Below, one piece after another: positions 1-5,744 of a DNA stretch of 5,853 bases. The position numbers were made by a program, and so were the translations under genes. The notes under the pieces are model-generated. The model saw only the letters and a list, made by a program, of their open reading frames with translations, ran no database searches and had not been told where the DNA came from. Each line of letters opens with the position of its first letter. The first letter of the stretch is position 1. Source of the DNA: Halomonas sp. (GTDB lineage Bacteria; Pseudomonadota; Gammaproteobacteria; Pseudomonadales; Halomonadaceae); the NCBI GenBank assembly GCA_007129225.1, contig SKVX01000056.1:1-5853 (forward strand), in the 5' to 3' direction.

Positions 1-113
1 AGGCCATGAAGATGGAAACCGAGGTGCGGGCAAGCAGTGCCGGCACCGTCTCCGAGGTCAAGGTCAGCGAAGGCGACAGCGTATCCGTCGGCGATGCGTT
101 GATCGTGCTCTAA
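1..113 (+). CDS. oadA: Oxaloacetate decarboxylase alpha subunit, C-terminal biotin carrier end (partial, 5' cut by window)
   Basis: Only the last 36 complete codons are present, in frame from position 3 and ending in TAA at 111-113. They begin with AMKM, the canonical biotinylation motif of biotinyl domains; the lysine codon at 9-11 is the expected biotin attachment site. The following residues (TEVRASSAGTVSEV, then a VSEGDSVSVGDALIVL end) are the typical second half of a lipoyl/biotinyl fold, with the final beta strand closing the protein. On its own this could be any biotin carrier, but the gene 12 bp downstream is a clear oadB, which makes the alpha subunit of the Na+-pumping oxaloacetate decarboxylase the best call. 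In that family the alpha subunit carries an N-terminal carboxyltransferase domain (outside this window), moves CO2 from oxaloacetate to biotin and docks on the membrane beta subunit. Confidence 0.88.
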   Translation, partial: AMKMETEVRASSAGTVSEVKVSEGDSVSVGDALIVL

Positions 114-125
114 GGGCGACGCCAC

Positions 126-1448
126 ATGGACAAGCTACTGACCCTGTGGGAGGGCTCGGGCCTCTACAATCTGACGCCTGGCCAGGCGGTCATGATCGTG
201 GTGGGCCTGGTGCTGCTCTACCTGGCGATCCACAAGAAATTCGAGCCGCTGCTGCTGGTGCCGATCGGGTTTGGCGGGATTCTCGCCAACATCCCCGAGG
301 CGGGGCTGGCCATCTCGGCGCTGGAACAGGCAGTCGAGGTGGCCAGGCCGGCGGTGCTGCATCAGATCGCCTCGGCAATGGGGGCGACCCTGGACCCACT
401 GGCCGGCGAGGAGGCGTGGCGGGCGACCCTCAAGCTGGTCGCGGATGACGGCGCCTCCCCCGACCAGTTACGTGCCGCACGCGATGTGGCCATGAACGTG
501 GGCTACGGCGACGGGCTGCTCTACACCTTCTATGCCGTGGCCGTGGCGTCGGGGATCGCGCCGCTGCTGATCTTCATGGGCGTGGGCGCGATGACCGACT
601 TCGGTCCTCTGCTGGCCAACCCGCGGACGCTGTTCCTGGGTGCTGCGGCCCAGTTCGGCATCTTTGCCACCCTGTTCGGGGCGGTAGGGATGACCACCCT
701 TGGCTGGATGGACTTCTCGCTCAACCAGGCGGCCGCCATCGGCATCATCGGCGGTGCCGACGGCCCCACCTCGATCTACGTCTCCAGCGTGCTGGCGCCG
801 GAGCTGCTCGGCGCGATCGCCGTGGCGGCCTACGCCTACATGGCACTGGTACCGCTGATCCAGCCGCCGATCATGAAGCTGCTGACCTCCAAGCGTGAAC
901 GCGAGATCGCCATGACCCAGCTGCGCCCGGTCTCCAAGCTGGAAAAGATCGTCTTCCCGCTGCTGCTGTTGATGCTGGTGGCGCTCTTCCTGCCGGATGC
1001 GGCCCCGCTGCTGGGGATGTTCTGCTTCGGCAACCTGATGCGCGAGTGCGGCGTGGTCGAGCGGCTGACCGATACGGCCCAGAATGCGCTGATCAATATC
1101 GTCACCATCGTGCTGGGGCTGGCGGTGGGCTCGCGGCTGATGGCGGAGAGCTTCCTCGCGGTCGAGACCCTGGGCATCATGGCGCTGGGCATGGTGGCGT
1201 TTGCCATCGGCACCGCGGCCGGGGTGCTGATGGCCAAGCTCATGAACCTGATGAGCAAGATGCCGATCAACCCGCTGATCGGCGCCGCCGGCGTCTCCGC
1301 GGTGCCTATGGCGGCGCGCGTCGCCAACAAGGTGGGCCTGGAGTCCAATCCGCACAACTTCCTGCTGATGCACGCCATGGGGCCCAACGTGGCCGGTGTC
1401 ATCGGCTCGGCGGTGGCGGCGGGGGTGATGATCAAGTACCTGGGCTAG
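126..1448 (+). CDS. oadB: Na+-pumping oxaloacetate decarboxylase, beta subunit
   Basis: This 440-residue polytopic inner-membrane protein has close to the usual length of OadB (about 430). The family decarboxylates carboxybiotin on the alpha subunit and couples this to Na+ export, with one proton consumed, helping convert oxaloacetate to pyruvate. Visible hallmarks: KKFEPLLLVPIGFGG near residues 37-51; MGVGAMTDFGPLLANPR at 151-167; GGADGPTS at 209-216; and INPLIGAAGVSAVPMAAR at 381-398. Residues known to matter in the Klebsiella enzyme (D203, Y229, N373, G377, S382, R389, from memory) all map here with a constant offset of nine: D212, Y238, N382, G386, S391, R398, so the ion pathway looks intact. 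A hydrophilic segment at about 72-125 sits between the first hydrophobic region and the core, as in the family. An AAGGG at 112-116, overlapping the oadA stop, is a plausible ribosome site nine bases before the ATG. The gene is co-transcribed with oadA and ends before a strong terminator. The gamma subunit gene is not in the window. Confidence 0.96.
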   Translation: MDKLLTLWEGSGLYNLTPGQAVMIVVGLVLLYLAIHKKFEPLLLVPIGFGGILANIPEAGLAISALEQAVEVARPAVLHQIASAMGATLDPLAGEEAWRATLKLVADDGASPDQLRAARDVAMNVGYGDGLLYTFYAVAVASGIAPLLIFMGVGAMTDFGPLLANPRTLFLGAAAQFGIFATLFGAVGMTTLGWMDFSLNQAAAIGIIGGADGPTSIYVSSVLAPELLGAIAVAAYAYMALVPLIQPPIMKLLTSKREREIAMTQLRPVSKLEKIVFPLLLLMLVALFLPDAAPLLGMFCFGNLMRECGVVERLTDTAQNALINIVTIVLGLAVGSRLMAESFLAVETLGIMALGMVAFAIGTAAGVLMAKLMNLMSKMPINPLIGAAGVSAVPMAARVANKVGLESNPHNFLLMHAMGPNVAGVIGSAVAAGVMIKYLG

Positions 1449-1473
1449 CGAAGCCCTCTTCTACCCGACGGAA

Positions 1474-1508
1474 AAAAGCCCATCAGGCATGTGAACTGAT
1501 GGGCTTTT
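1474..1508. terminator. Bidirectional rho-independent terminator between oadB and the ferredoxin gene
   Basis: A perfect 13-bp stem (AAAAGCCCATCAG at 1474-1486 with CTGATGGGCTTTT at 1496-1508) encloses a 9-base loop. A-run on the left (1472-1477) and T-run on the right (1505-1508) give a U-rich tail in either direction, so it can end both the rightward oad transcript (stop at 1448) and the leftward ferredoxin transcript (stop at 1574). The remaining bases between the two genes (1449-1473, 1509-1573) show no other structure that I can see. Confidence 0.93.
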
Positions 1509-1573
1509 CTGTTGATAGGGATTGTGCGTTGAGGAATACCCGCTCGGGAGCTGCACTGGCAACGCCTGAAAGG

Positions 1574-1918
1574 TCACTCGGAATGGGTCGTGGTGCCGGG
1601 CATCTTCGGGGCGGCTGGTTTGGGAGCCGCATCCTGGGCCAGCTCCAGATCTTCTTCGACCCAGAGCTGGCAGGCGAGCCGGTAGCCCTGCTGGAGGCGC
1701 GAACCCAGCATCTTCTTCTCTTTCCAGTTGGGCTCGGCAAGAGCGTCCCCACCCTTGAGCACCTTGCACATGCACTTGGCACACTTGCCCATGCCACAGC
1801 CGTAGCTGAGATGGGGGTAAGGAAACTGGCGAATACCGGCTCGCACGACCAGGTTGGTCTTGGGCTGGACCTCACCTTCATGGACTTCGCCGTTCTTGTG
1901 AATCTTGATCAGGGGCAT
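1574..1918 (-). CDS. Plant-type [2Fe-2S] ferredoxin
   Basis: A 114-residue soluble electron carrier. The cluster-binding signature C41-x4-C46-x2-C49 (YGCGMGKCAKC) followed by C83 in RLACQLWV gives the four ligands of a plant/adrenodoxin-type [2Fe-2S] ferredoxin; C51 is an extra, non-canonical cysteine. The beta-grasp core covers about residues 1-95, and the last ~18 residues are an Ala/Pro/Thr-rich, probably unstructured tail. The ATG at 1916-1918 is chosen over an in-frame ATG 27 bases upstream because an AGGTGA Shine-Dalgarno (1923-1928) sits four bases before it and the family alignment starts around PLIKIHKNG. Such ferredoxins pass single electrons to oxygenases, P450s or similar enzymes, but no partner is encoded here. 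The gene is convergent with oadB, stands alone between two terminators, and has a GntR/FadR-type palindrome about 85 bases upstream. The fold is clear; the physiological partner is unknown. Confidence 0.9.
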   Translation of the reverse strand: MPLIKIHKNGEVHEGEVQPKTNLVVRAGIRQFPYPHLSYGCGMGKCAKCMCKVLKGGDALAEPNWKEKKMLGSRLQQGYRLACQLWVEEDLELAQDAAPKPAAPKMPGTTTHSE

Positions 1919-2069
1919 AGGGTCACCTAACGTTTTCTGTTTCACTGCATCCGACTGCGTTCTAGCGCCGTCCCGGTCGAGTGACTCGATTCGATGGCTT
2001 TTGGTATACCATGTGCCATTAATAAGGAGCCGTCAAGTCCTCGTGCGCTCTATCGGGCGTTTCAGCGAT
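1919..2069 (-). promoter_or_regulatory. Upstream control region of the ferredoxin gene
   Basis: This 151-bp gap between the ferredoxin start and the terminator of the permease gene must hold the ferredoxin promoter, since that terminator isolates it from upstream transcription. On the minus strand a -35-like TTGACG lies at 2036-2031, and the sequence downstream is AT-rich, with TTATTAAT and the TGGTATACCA palindrome. I could not place a -10 box at normal spacing: TATACC is 22 bases from TTGACG. The exact start of transcription is therefore unknown. The likely ribosome site is AGGTGA at 1923-1928. Confidence 0.5.
2002..2011. promoter_or_regulatory. Candidate operator for an FCD/GntR regulator (TGGTATACCA)
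   Basis: TGGTATACCA is a perfect 10-bp palindrome and fits the general FadR-subfamily GntR operator pattern (T-N-G-T, short centre, A-C-N-A). Read along the ferredoxin strand it is GGTATACCAAA, and exactly the same 11 bases occur at 5042-5052 just upstream of the GntR/FCD gene in this window. It lies 84 bases before the ferredoxin ATG, downstream of a TTGACG, a sensible place for a repressor site. Binding is inferred from sequence only. Confidence 0.5.
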
Positions 2070-2100
2070 AAAAAAATCCCGGCGACAAAGGCGCCGGGAT
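2070..2100 (-). terminator. Rho-independent terminator of the permease transcript
   Basis: Read on the minus strand, the 9-bp stem ATCCCGGCG/CGCCGGGAT (2100-2092 with 2084-2076, loop 2085-2091) is followed by a run of T (complement of the A-run 2070-2076). It begins 28 bases after the permease stop codon (2129-2131). A smaller 5-bp hairpin (CACTG/CAGTG, 2108-2122) lies between the stop codon and the main stem. It closes the chrA-chrA-permease cluster. Confidence 0.92.
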
Positions 2101-2128
2101 CCTCGTTCACTGGACAGCAGTGTGTTGT

Positions 2129-3604
2129 CTATATCATCAGTATCACGGCCAGGATGGACGCCACGACGACACCCGAGATGACCGGTATGAAGTTCCGGCG
2201 GACCAGTTCCGAAGGGCTGACCCCGGCAATACCCGCATCGGCGGCGACGCCAAAGGCCCAGGCTGCCAGGGTACCACCGCCGGCGAATATCGCGGCGACC
2301 TGGCCCAGTGCCGCCAGCACCGTGACGTTGACCCCGGCACCAGTGCCCAGCGCTGCCGACAGTGAACCCACCAGCGGCAGGCCGGAGAAACCGGAGCCGT
2401 CCATGCCTGACAACAGGCCGATGAAGGCCATGCCGAAGGCCAGCAGGATCACGTTGCCGTCGATGTATTGTCCGATATTGTTGCCGATATCGAACAGGTA
2501 CCCAGCGGCACCGGTGCCGATTACCTCGGCAGCGTGTCCCGGATGGCCGAGGAAGAAGAAGCCGGCGATGGGAATGATGGGCGCGAAGATCTTGATGGCG
2601 AAGAAGAAGCCTTCACGGGTATAGGAGCTGATGCCGTCGAGGGCATGATGGCCATGGGCGGCAAAGGAGGAGAGCACCAGGAGCACGGTGGCCGTGCCGC
2701 CCAGCAGTGCCGTTGCACCGCCTCCGCGAATCGCCTGGTCGGGCAGGAACAGGGCGCGATAGATCATCAGCCCCGCAATGCCGAGCAGGATCACCGGTAC
2801 TGCCACCGCGAAGAGGCGGGCATAGGGACCGGTCTCGGGTTCTTCATCTGTGGTTGTCGTCTGCACCGCGGCAGCGCCCACCGACTTGGGTGAAAACACT
2901 TCATCGGACTGGGGGGCCTGCAGCACGCCCGAGCGCATGTCGCGGCGCAGGTGGAGGCAGGCAAGGCCGATGGCCACGACGCCGACCGTCATGGAGAAGA
3001 GCAGCGTATAGGGTACCAGGGTGGCGGTATCGATGCCGGCGGCGCCGGCGGTGAGACGGCTGGCGCCCTGAATGATGGGGTCGGCCGACAGGGCCATGCC
3101 GTGGCCGAACAGGTTCACGGCCATGGCCGCGCCGATGGCGGGCAGGCCGACCTGCATGGCAACCGGGATCAGCACGGTACCCACCAGGGCGACGGCAGGT
3201 GTGGGCCAGAAGAAGGCGGCCGCGATATACATTGTCACGCCGAGCACGAAGAAGGCGGTCCAGGGACCTACCATCAGTTTCTTCATGGGGACGACCATGA
3301 GCCGATCGGCACCCTGGCTCTGCAGAGATTTCAGCATCGCCACCATCAGGGCAATGACCAGCATGATATCGAACAGTTCGGTGCCGGCATTTAGCAGGGC
3401 CCGAAAGACCACCTGTACTGCAAAGATAACCTGATTGAGCGGGCCTTCATGCTGAGGCTCGGCGAGCAGGCCCAGCATGAAGATACCGATTATCGAGGGG
3501 ACGATGACCCCTTTGCGAAAGCCGATGGAGACGAAGATCGCCAGGATGACCAGCAGGAACACCCAGTGCGACGCGGTTAGTTGTACCTGTTCAAGTTGTT
3601 CCAT
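2129..3604 (-). CDS. Putative anion permease of the ion-transporter superfamily (DcuC/gluconate-permease-like)
   Basis: A 491-residue, very hydrophobic inner-membrane protein with about 11-12 membrane segments in two halves. The first half is residues 11-218 and the second about 261-491, joined by a hydrophilic, acidic/Thr-rich cytoplasmic-looking loop (220-260). Each half has a Gly/Pro/Ser-rich break typical of re-entrant hairpins in this superfamily: FFWPTPAVALVGT at 131-143 with NLFGHGMALSADP at 164-176, and SGMDGSGFSGLPLVG at 399-413 followed by a Gly/Ala-rich stretch. The C-terminus, GVSPSELVRRNFIPV then a final helix, resembles the end of DcuC (ISPFEVVKR-like), from memory. Members of this group carry di- or tricarboxylates, gluconate or similar organic anions; the substrate here cannot be read from sequence. 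AAGGTG at 3609-3614 is the ribosome site four bases before the ATG. It is the last gene of a leftward cluster, 196 bp after the second chrA-like gene, and is followed by a terminator. Confidence 0.7.
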   Translation of the reverse strand: MEQLEQVQLTASHWVFLLVILAIFVSIGFRKGVIVPSIIGIFMLGLLAEPQHEGPLNQVIFAVQVVFRALLNAGTELFDIMLVIALMVAMLKSLQSQGADRLMVVPMKKLMVGPWTAFFVLGVTMYIAAAFFWPTPAVALVGTVLIPVAMQVGLPAIGAAMAVNLFGHGMALSADPIIQGASRLTAGAAGIDTATLVPYTLLFSMTVGVVAIGLACLHLRRDMRSGVLQAPQSDEVFSPKSVGAAAVQTTTTDEEPETGPYARLFAVAVPVILLGIAGLMIYRALFLPDQAIRGGGATALLGGTATVLLVLSSFAAHGHHALDGISSYTREGFFFAIKIFAPIIPIAGFFFLGHPGHAAEVIGTGAAGYLFDIGNNIGQYIDGNVILLAFGMAFIGLLSGMDGSGFSGLPLVGSLSAALGTGAGVNVTVLAALGQVAAIFAGGGTLAAWAFGVAADAGIAGVSPSELVRRNFIPVISGVVVASILAVILMI

Positions 3605-3800
3605 ATTGCACCTTGGATTGTGTTTGTCAGGTTGGATAGGCGTTGTTTTTATCGCTCGTTGCCTTTGTTGCCGTGCCGCTCCGCCAGGGTCAGGCGAAGG
3701 GCGTCGGCGCGTCTTCGCGCCTGGGATTCAGCAAGACGTTGGCTGCATGAGTTATCTCCAGTCTGGTCAATGGTCAGCCTATTGCGAGGCTGCCTGTGGG
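3605..3800 (-). other. Gap between the second chrA-like gene and the permease gene
   Basis: This 196-bp stretch holds a perfect 6-bp hairpin with a four-base loop (GGCGCG/CGCGCC, 3706-3721). No T-run follows it in either direction, so it is not a classic terminator. The stretch also holds a possible short reading frame (3649-3748). I found no convincing -35/-10 pair, so the permease may be read through from the chrA-like genes or have its own promoter; the sequence does not decide. Confidence 0.5.
3649..3748 (-). pseudogene. Possible small ORF with a one-base frame break (about 32 codons)
   Basis: On the minus strand a GGAG (3759-3756) sits seven bases before ATG at 3748-3746, an excellent ribosome site, but that frame stops after six codons (MQPTSC). 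One base over, a frame runs on as SQRLAESQARRRADALRLTL then AERHGNKGNER and stops with TAA at 3651-3649. It would give a 32-residue, Arg-rich helical-looking protein if the single C after the ATG were absent. Possibilities: a small gene with a real or sequencing indel, a short leader peptide whose stop matters, or the tail of a decayed gene. I do not recognise the sequence. Confidence 0.3.
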
Positions 3801-4331
3801 TTAGCCCAGCATCACGGCGCCATAGAGCAGGGCGCCCAATACCACGATTGCGGGGTGGGTTCTGAAGCGAAGCAGGGCGATAGCCGCCGCCGCAGCGATC
3901 AGTAGCGTGTGGGCCAAGCCGGCCCCATTGACGCCTTCCATGAAGAAACTGGCCACCAGCCACGCCATCATCATGGCGATCACGGGTCGGACCCACTGGC
4001 TCATGCGCTTGACCCGTGGCGAGTCGCGGTGGCGATAAAGCAGGCCCAGCGCACCCAGCATAAGCAGCAGCGAGGGTACGACCGTGGCGAAGACGGCTAC
4101 CAGGGCGCCCCCGATGCCGGCGACCTCATGGCCAACGTAACCGGCCATCTTGGTAGCGATGGGGCTGGGCAGGGCATTGCCCAGGGCCAGGATTTCAGCG
4201 AACTCCTGGCCGCTCATCCAGCCGTAGCGGCCGACCACTTCCGCCTCTATCAGCGGAATGATGGCCGGGCCGCCGCCGTAGCCGATGATGTTGGGAATGA
4301 AGAAGGCGAGGAACAGCTCGACATGGATCAT
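3801..4331 (-). CDS. Short-chain CHR (chromate transporter family) protein, second of a pair
   Basis: A 176-residue membrane protein with a single CHR domain, half the length of classic ~400-residue ChrA; this is the short-chain CHR (SCHR) type. Signature elements: GYGGGPAIIPL at 17-27, a conserved EAEVV at 29-33, and NALPSPIATKM at 52-62, followed by about four more hydrophobic segments. The last of these ends in GALLYGAVMLG at the C-terminus. The ATG at 4331-4329 is chosen because it overlaps the stop of the upstream paralogue in an ATGA arrangement (4331-4328), implying translational coupling. A longer in-frame start at 4478 reads back through the paralogue's coding sequence and gives a hydrophilic, non-membrane extension. 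SCHR proteins normally come as adjacent gene pairs, and the two halves are thought to form one transporter with opposite membrane orientation. Substrate here is uncertain: chromate/sulfate is the family label, but the context suggests an organic anion. Confidence 0.88.
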   Translation of the reverse strand: MIHVELFLAFFIPNIIGYGGGPAIIPLIEAEVVGRYGWMSGQEFAEILALGNALPSPIATKMAGYVGHEVAGIGGALVAVFATVVPSLLLMLGALGLLYRHRDSPRVKRMSQWVRPVIAMMMAWLVASFFMEGVNGAGLAHTLLIAAAAAIALLRFRTHPAIVVLGALLYGAVMLG

Positions 4332-4900
4332 GGCGCCGTCCCCTCTGCCGCCTTCGCCTTCGAGATTGGCTGCAGCAGTGCCGTAACGAGAATGGCTCCG
4401 ATGACCCAGCCCGGATGGATGCCGACCCAATAGATGAGACCGCCGGCGATGACCGCCATGGCCAGGCTTACCGTCCAACCAAGAACCAGGCGGGACTTGT
4501 GCAGAAAATCCCAGGCGAGCTGGGCCATCATGACCATGACTACCGGCACCACGCCCTGTCCCATGCCGTGGATCCAGCTGACATCGCGGTATCGGCTGAA
4601 CAGCCCCAGCATCAGGATCATGGCCACGATCATTGGCAGGATCACCGCAAGGACGGCATTGATGCAGCCGGCCAGGCCGCCGACGCGATAGCCGATGTAG
4701 CCCGGCATCTTGGTGGCGATGGGGCCGGGCAGGGTGTTGGCGATGGCCAGGATGTCGGCAAACTCTTCGTCTTCCAGCCAGCCATGGCGCTTGACCACTT
4801 CCTGGTGTACCAAAGGGATCATGGAAGGGCCGCCACCAAAGCCCAGCAGGCCGATTCGGAGGAAGGAAAAAAAGATTCTGCCCTGTGTCGATGCACTCAT
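4328..4900 (-). CDS. Short-chain CHR (chromate transporter family) protein, first of a pair
   Basis: A 190-residue inner-membrane protein carrying one CHR domain. Motifs: GFGGGPSMIPL at 20-30 with HQEVV at 32-36, and NTLPGPIATKM at 55-65, the PGP element typical of ChrA. Hydrophobic segments follow at roughly 70-100, 116-130, 138-158 and 163-176, and the protein ends in a short basic/polar tail (KAKAAEGTAP). It is clearly paralogous to its downstream partner, with which it shares an ATGA stop/start overlap. The ATG at 4900-4898 gives a start appropriate for the family; an AAGGA at 4915-4911 is ten bases upstream, a somewhat long spacing. It is the first gene of the leftward cluster and is divergent from the GntR/FCD gene, which probably regulates it. 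No ChrB-type chromate regulator is present. Confidence 0.89.
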   Translation of the reverse strand: MSASTQGRIFFSFLRIGLLGFGGGPSMIPLVHQEVVKRHGWLEDEEFADILAIANTLPGPIATKMPGYIGYRVGGLAGCINAVLAVILPMIVAMILMLGLFSRYRDVSWIHGMGQGVVPVVMVMMAQLAWDFLHKSRLVLGWTVSLAMAVIAGGLIYWVGIHPGWVIGAILVTALLQPISKAKAAEGTAP

Positions 4901-4985
4901 GGCGCGGTCGTCCTTGCTGGGCTGCTATGGAATAAAAGCATTAAAATCATAATCATACCGGCATCCAGCTGTGTGTTATCCTGGT

Positions 4986-4999
4986 AATAATCGATTATT
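4986..4999. promoter_or_regulatory. Perfect AT-rich palindrome, possible operator
   Basis: AATAATCGATTATT is a perfect 14-bp palindrome in the middle of the divergent control region, about 85 bases from each start codon. Its position suits a dimeric regulator controlling both directions, but its sequence does not match the FadR-type GntR pattern, so it may bind another protein or be a by-product of AT-rich promoter sequence. Confidence 0.35.
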
Positions 5000-5041
5000 T
5001 GACCTAGAATATGACGCACGGAAGAGAGTCGTCAAGACTCC

Positions 5042-5052
5042 GGTATACCAAA
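5042..5052. promoter_or_regulatory. Candidate autoregulatory GntR/FCD operator (GGTATACC core)
   Basis: GGTATACC (5042-5049) is an 8-bp perfect palindrome; with the next three bases it gives GGTATACCAAA, identical to the site upstream of the ferredoxin gene read toward that gene. It lies 26-37 bases before the GntR ATG, in a place where a bound regulator would block transcription or early elongation, as expected for autoregulation. The outermost left base is C rather than T, so it is a slightly weaker match than the ferredoxin site. Confidence 0.5.
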
Positions 5053-5078
5053 TCCCAAAAAAATTTTGGAAGCCCGCC

Positions 5079-5732
5079 ATGACACAAAATGCAAAGCAGC
5101 CGGGTGCTACGGCATCCAGTCGGATTTTCGAGGTCCTGCGCCAGGACCTGTTAAGTGGGCGGTTCGGCGCCGGTGAGAGGTTGTCGATCAGCTCGCTCAA
5201 GGAAACCTACCAGGTGGGGCTGAGCCCGCTGCGCGAAGCGCTCAATCGGCTGGCGGCCTATGGCCTGCTGCGCCAGGAGAACCAGCGCGGCTTTCGGGTG
5301 CTTGAGTTGACCCGAAGCGAGCTCGATGACATTGCCGAGATGCGACGCCAGATGGAAGGAATGGCGATAGAGCGTGCCATCGCCAACGGCGATGAGGAGT
5401 GGGAATCCCAGTTGCTGGCGGCCAATCATCGGCTGACCCGTGCCGGGGCCTCGACCCCGTTGCGTGAATGGGAACAGCTGCACACGCGCTTTCATAACGC
5501 CCTGGTGGCGCCCTGCGGTTCGGTCTGGCTGCTGCGCTTCATCAGCCAGCTGCACGACCAGTTCGATCGATACCGGCGAGTCGCGCCCAGCGTGCCGGAG
5601 CTCAGGCAGCGGCTCGATGCACAGCACGGCGAGCTCGTGGCACTGGCGCTGGCCCGCGATGCGAAGGGGGCTCGCGCATTGATCGAGGAGCACATCACAC
5701 TCTCCAGTCAGGTGGCGCAGCGCAGCTGTTAG
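5079..5732 (+). CDS. GntR family transcriptional regulator, FCD (FadR/VanR-like) subfamily
   Basis: A 217-residue DNA-binding regulator. Residues 11-75 form the GntR winged helix: IFEVLRQDLLSGRFGAGERLS, then a recognition-helix region VGLSPLREALNRLAAYGLL, then the wing QENQRGFRV. Residues ~80-210 form the all-helical FCD effector domain, with EMRRQMEGMAIERA at 87-100 and the histidines H139, H183 (AQHGELVAL) and H205 (EEHI) in the positions that typically ligate a metal. FCD domains bind small organic acids. The ATG at 5079 is chosen for its GGAAG ribosome site (5068-5072, six-base spacing) and because the usual N-terminus starts a few residues before the helix; the in-frame ATG at 4971 would place the operator-like site inside the gene. 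It is divergent from the chrA-chrA-permease cluster, which it most likely controls. Specific effector unknown. Confidence 0.93.
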   Translation: MTQNAKQPGATASSRIFEVLRQDLLSGRFGAGERLSISSLKETYQVGLSPLREALNRLAAYGLLRQENQRGFRVLELTRSELDDIAEMRRQMEGMAIERAIANGDEEWESQLLAANHRLTRAGASTPLREWEQLHTRFHNALVAPCGSVWLLRFISQLHDQFDRYRRVAPSVPELRQRLDAQHGELVALALARDAKGARALIEEHITLSSQVAQRSC

Positions 5733-5744
5733 TAAAGGGGGGCA

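Larger units (their letters stand above)
4901..5078. promoter_or_regulatory. Divergent control region between the chrA-like pair and the GntR gene
   Basis: This 178-bp AT-rich stretch stands out against the GC-rich genes on each side and must hold promoters for both directions. Leftward, TATGAT at about 4960 and a second TATGAT six bases on are -10-like. Rightward, TAGAAT at 5005-5010 is -10-like and TTGACC at 4999-5004 is -35-like. I found no pair with clean 17-base spacing in either direction, so promoters are not assigned. It contains the 14-bp palindrome at 4986-4999, a 5-bp hairpin GAGTC/GACTC (5026-5040), and the GGTATACC site (5042-5049). A CCAAAA/TTTTGG inverted repeat at 5055-5069 touches the GntR ribosome site (GGAAG, 5068-5072). 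Confidence 0.7.

Noticed and set aside
468..1373. Long minus-strand open frame opposite oadB
   Set aside because: It is rich in His/Gln/Arg, as expected from the antisense of a GC-rich membrane gene, and oadB is unmistakable in the other strand.
1046..1930. Plus-strand open frame of 294 codons
   Set aside because: It overlaps oadB in another frame, passes through the terminator hairpin and then runs antisense to the ferredoxin gene.
1905..2624. Plus-strand open frame of 239 codons
   Set aside because: It runs across the ferredoxin leader, a terminator and the antisense of the permease; composition is Ser/Pro/Thr-rich with no recognisable domain.
3706..3721. GGCGCG/CGCGCC hairpin as a terminator
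   Set aside because: The stem is perfect but only 6 bp and no T-run follows on either strand, so it is listed only as part of the gap description.
4332..4478. Upstream extended start for the second chrA-like gene
   Set aside because: The extension is hydrophilic and lies within the coding sequence of the first paralogue; the ATGA overlap start at 4331 is far better.
3909..4987. Plus-strand open frames opposite the chrA-like pair
   Set aside because: His/Gln/Asp-rich antisense shadows of two well-supported membrane proteins.
4971..5078. Upstream extended start for the GntR gene
   Set aside because: It would add 36 residues before the normal domain start, cover the operator-like sites, and ignore the good GGAAG ribosome site before 5079.
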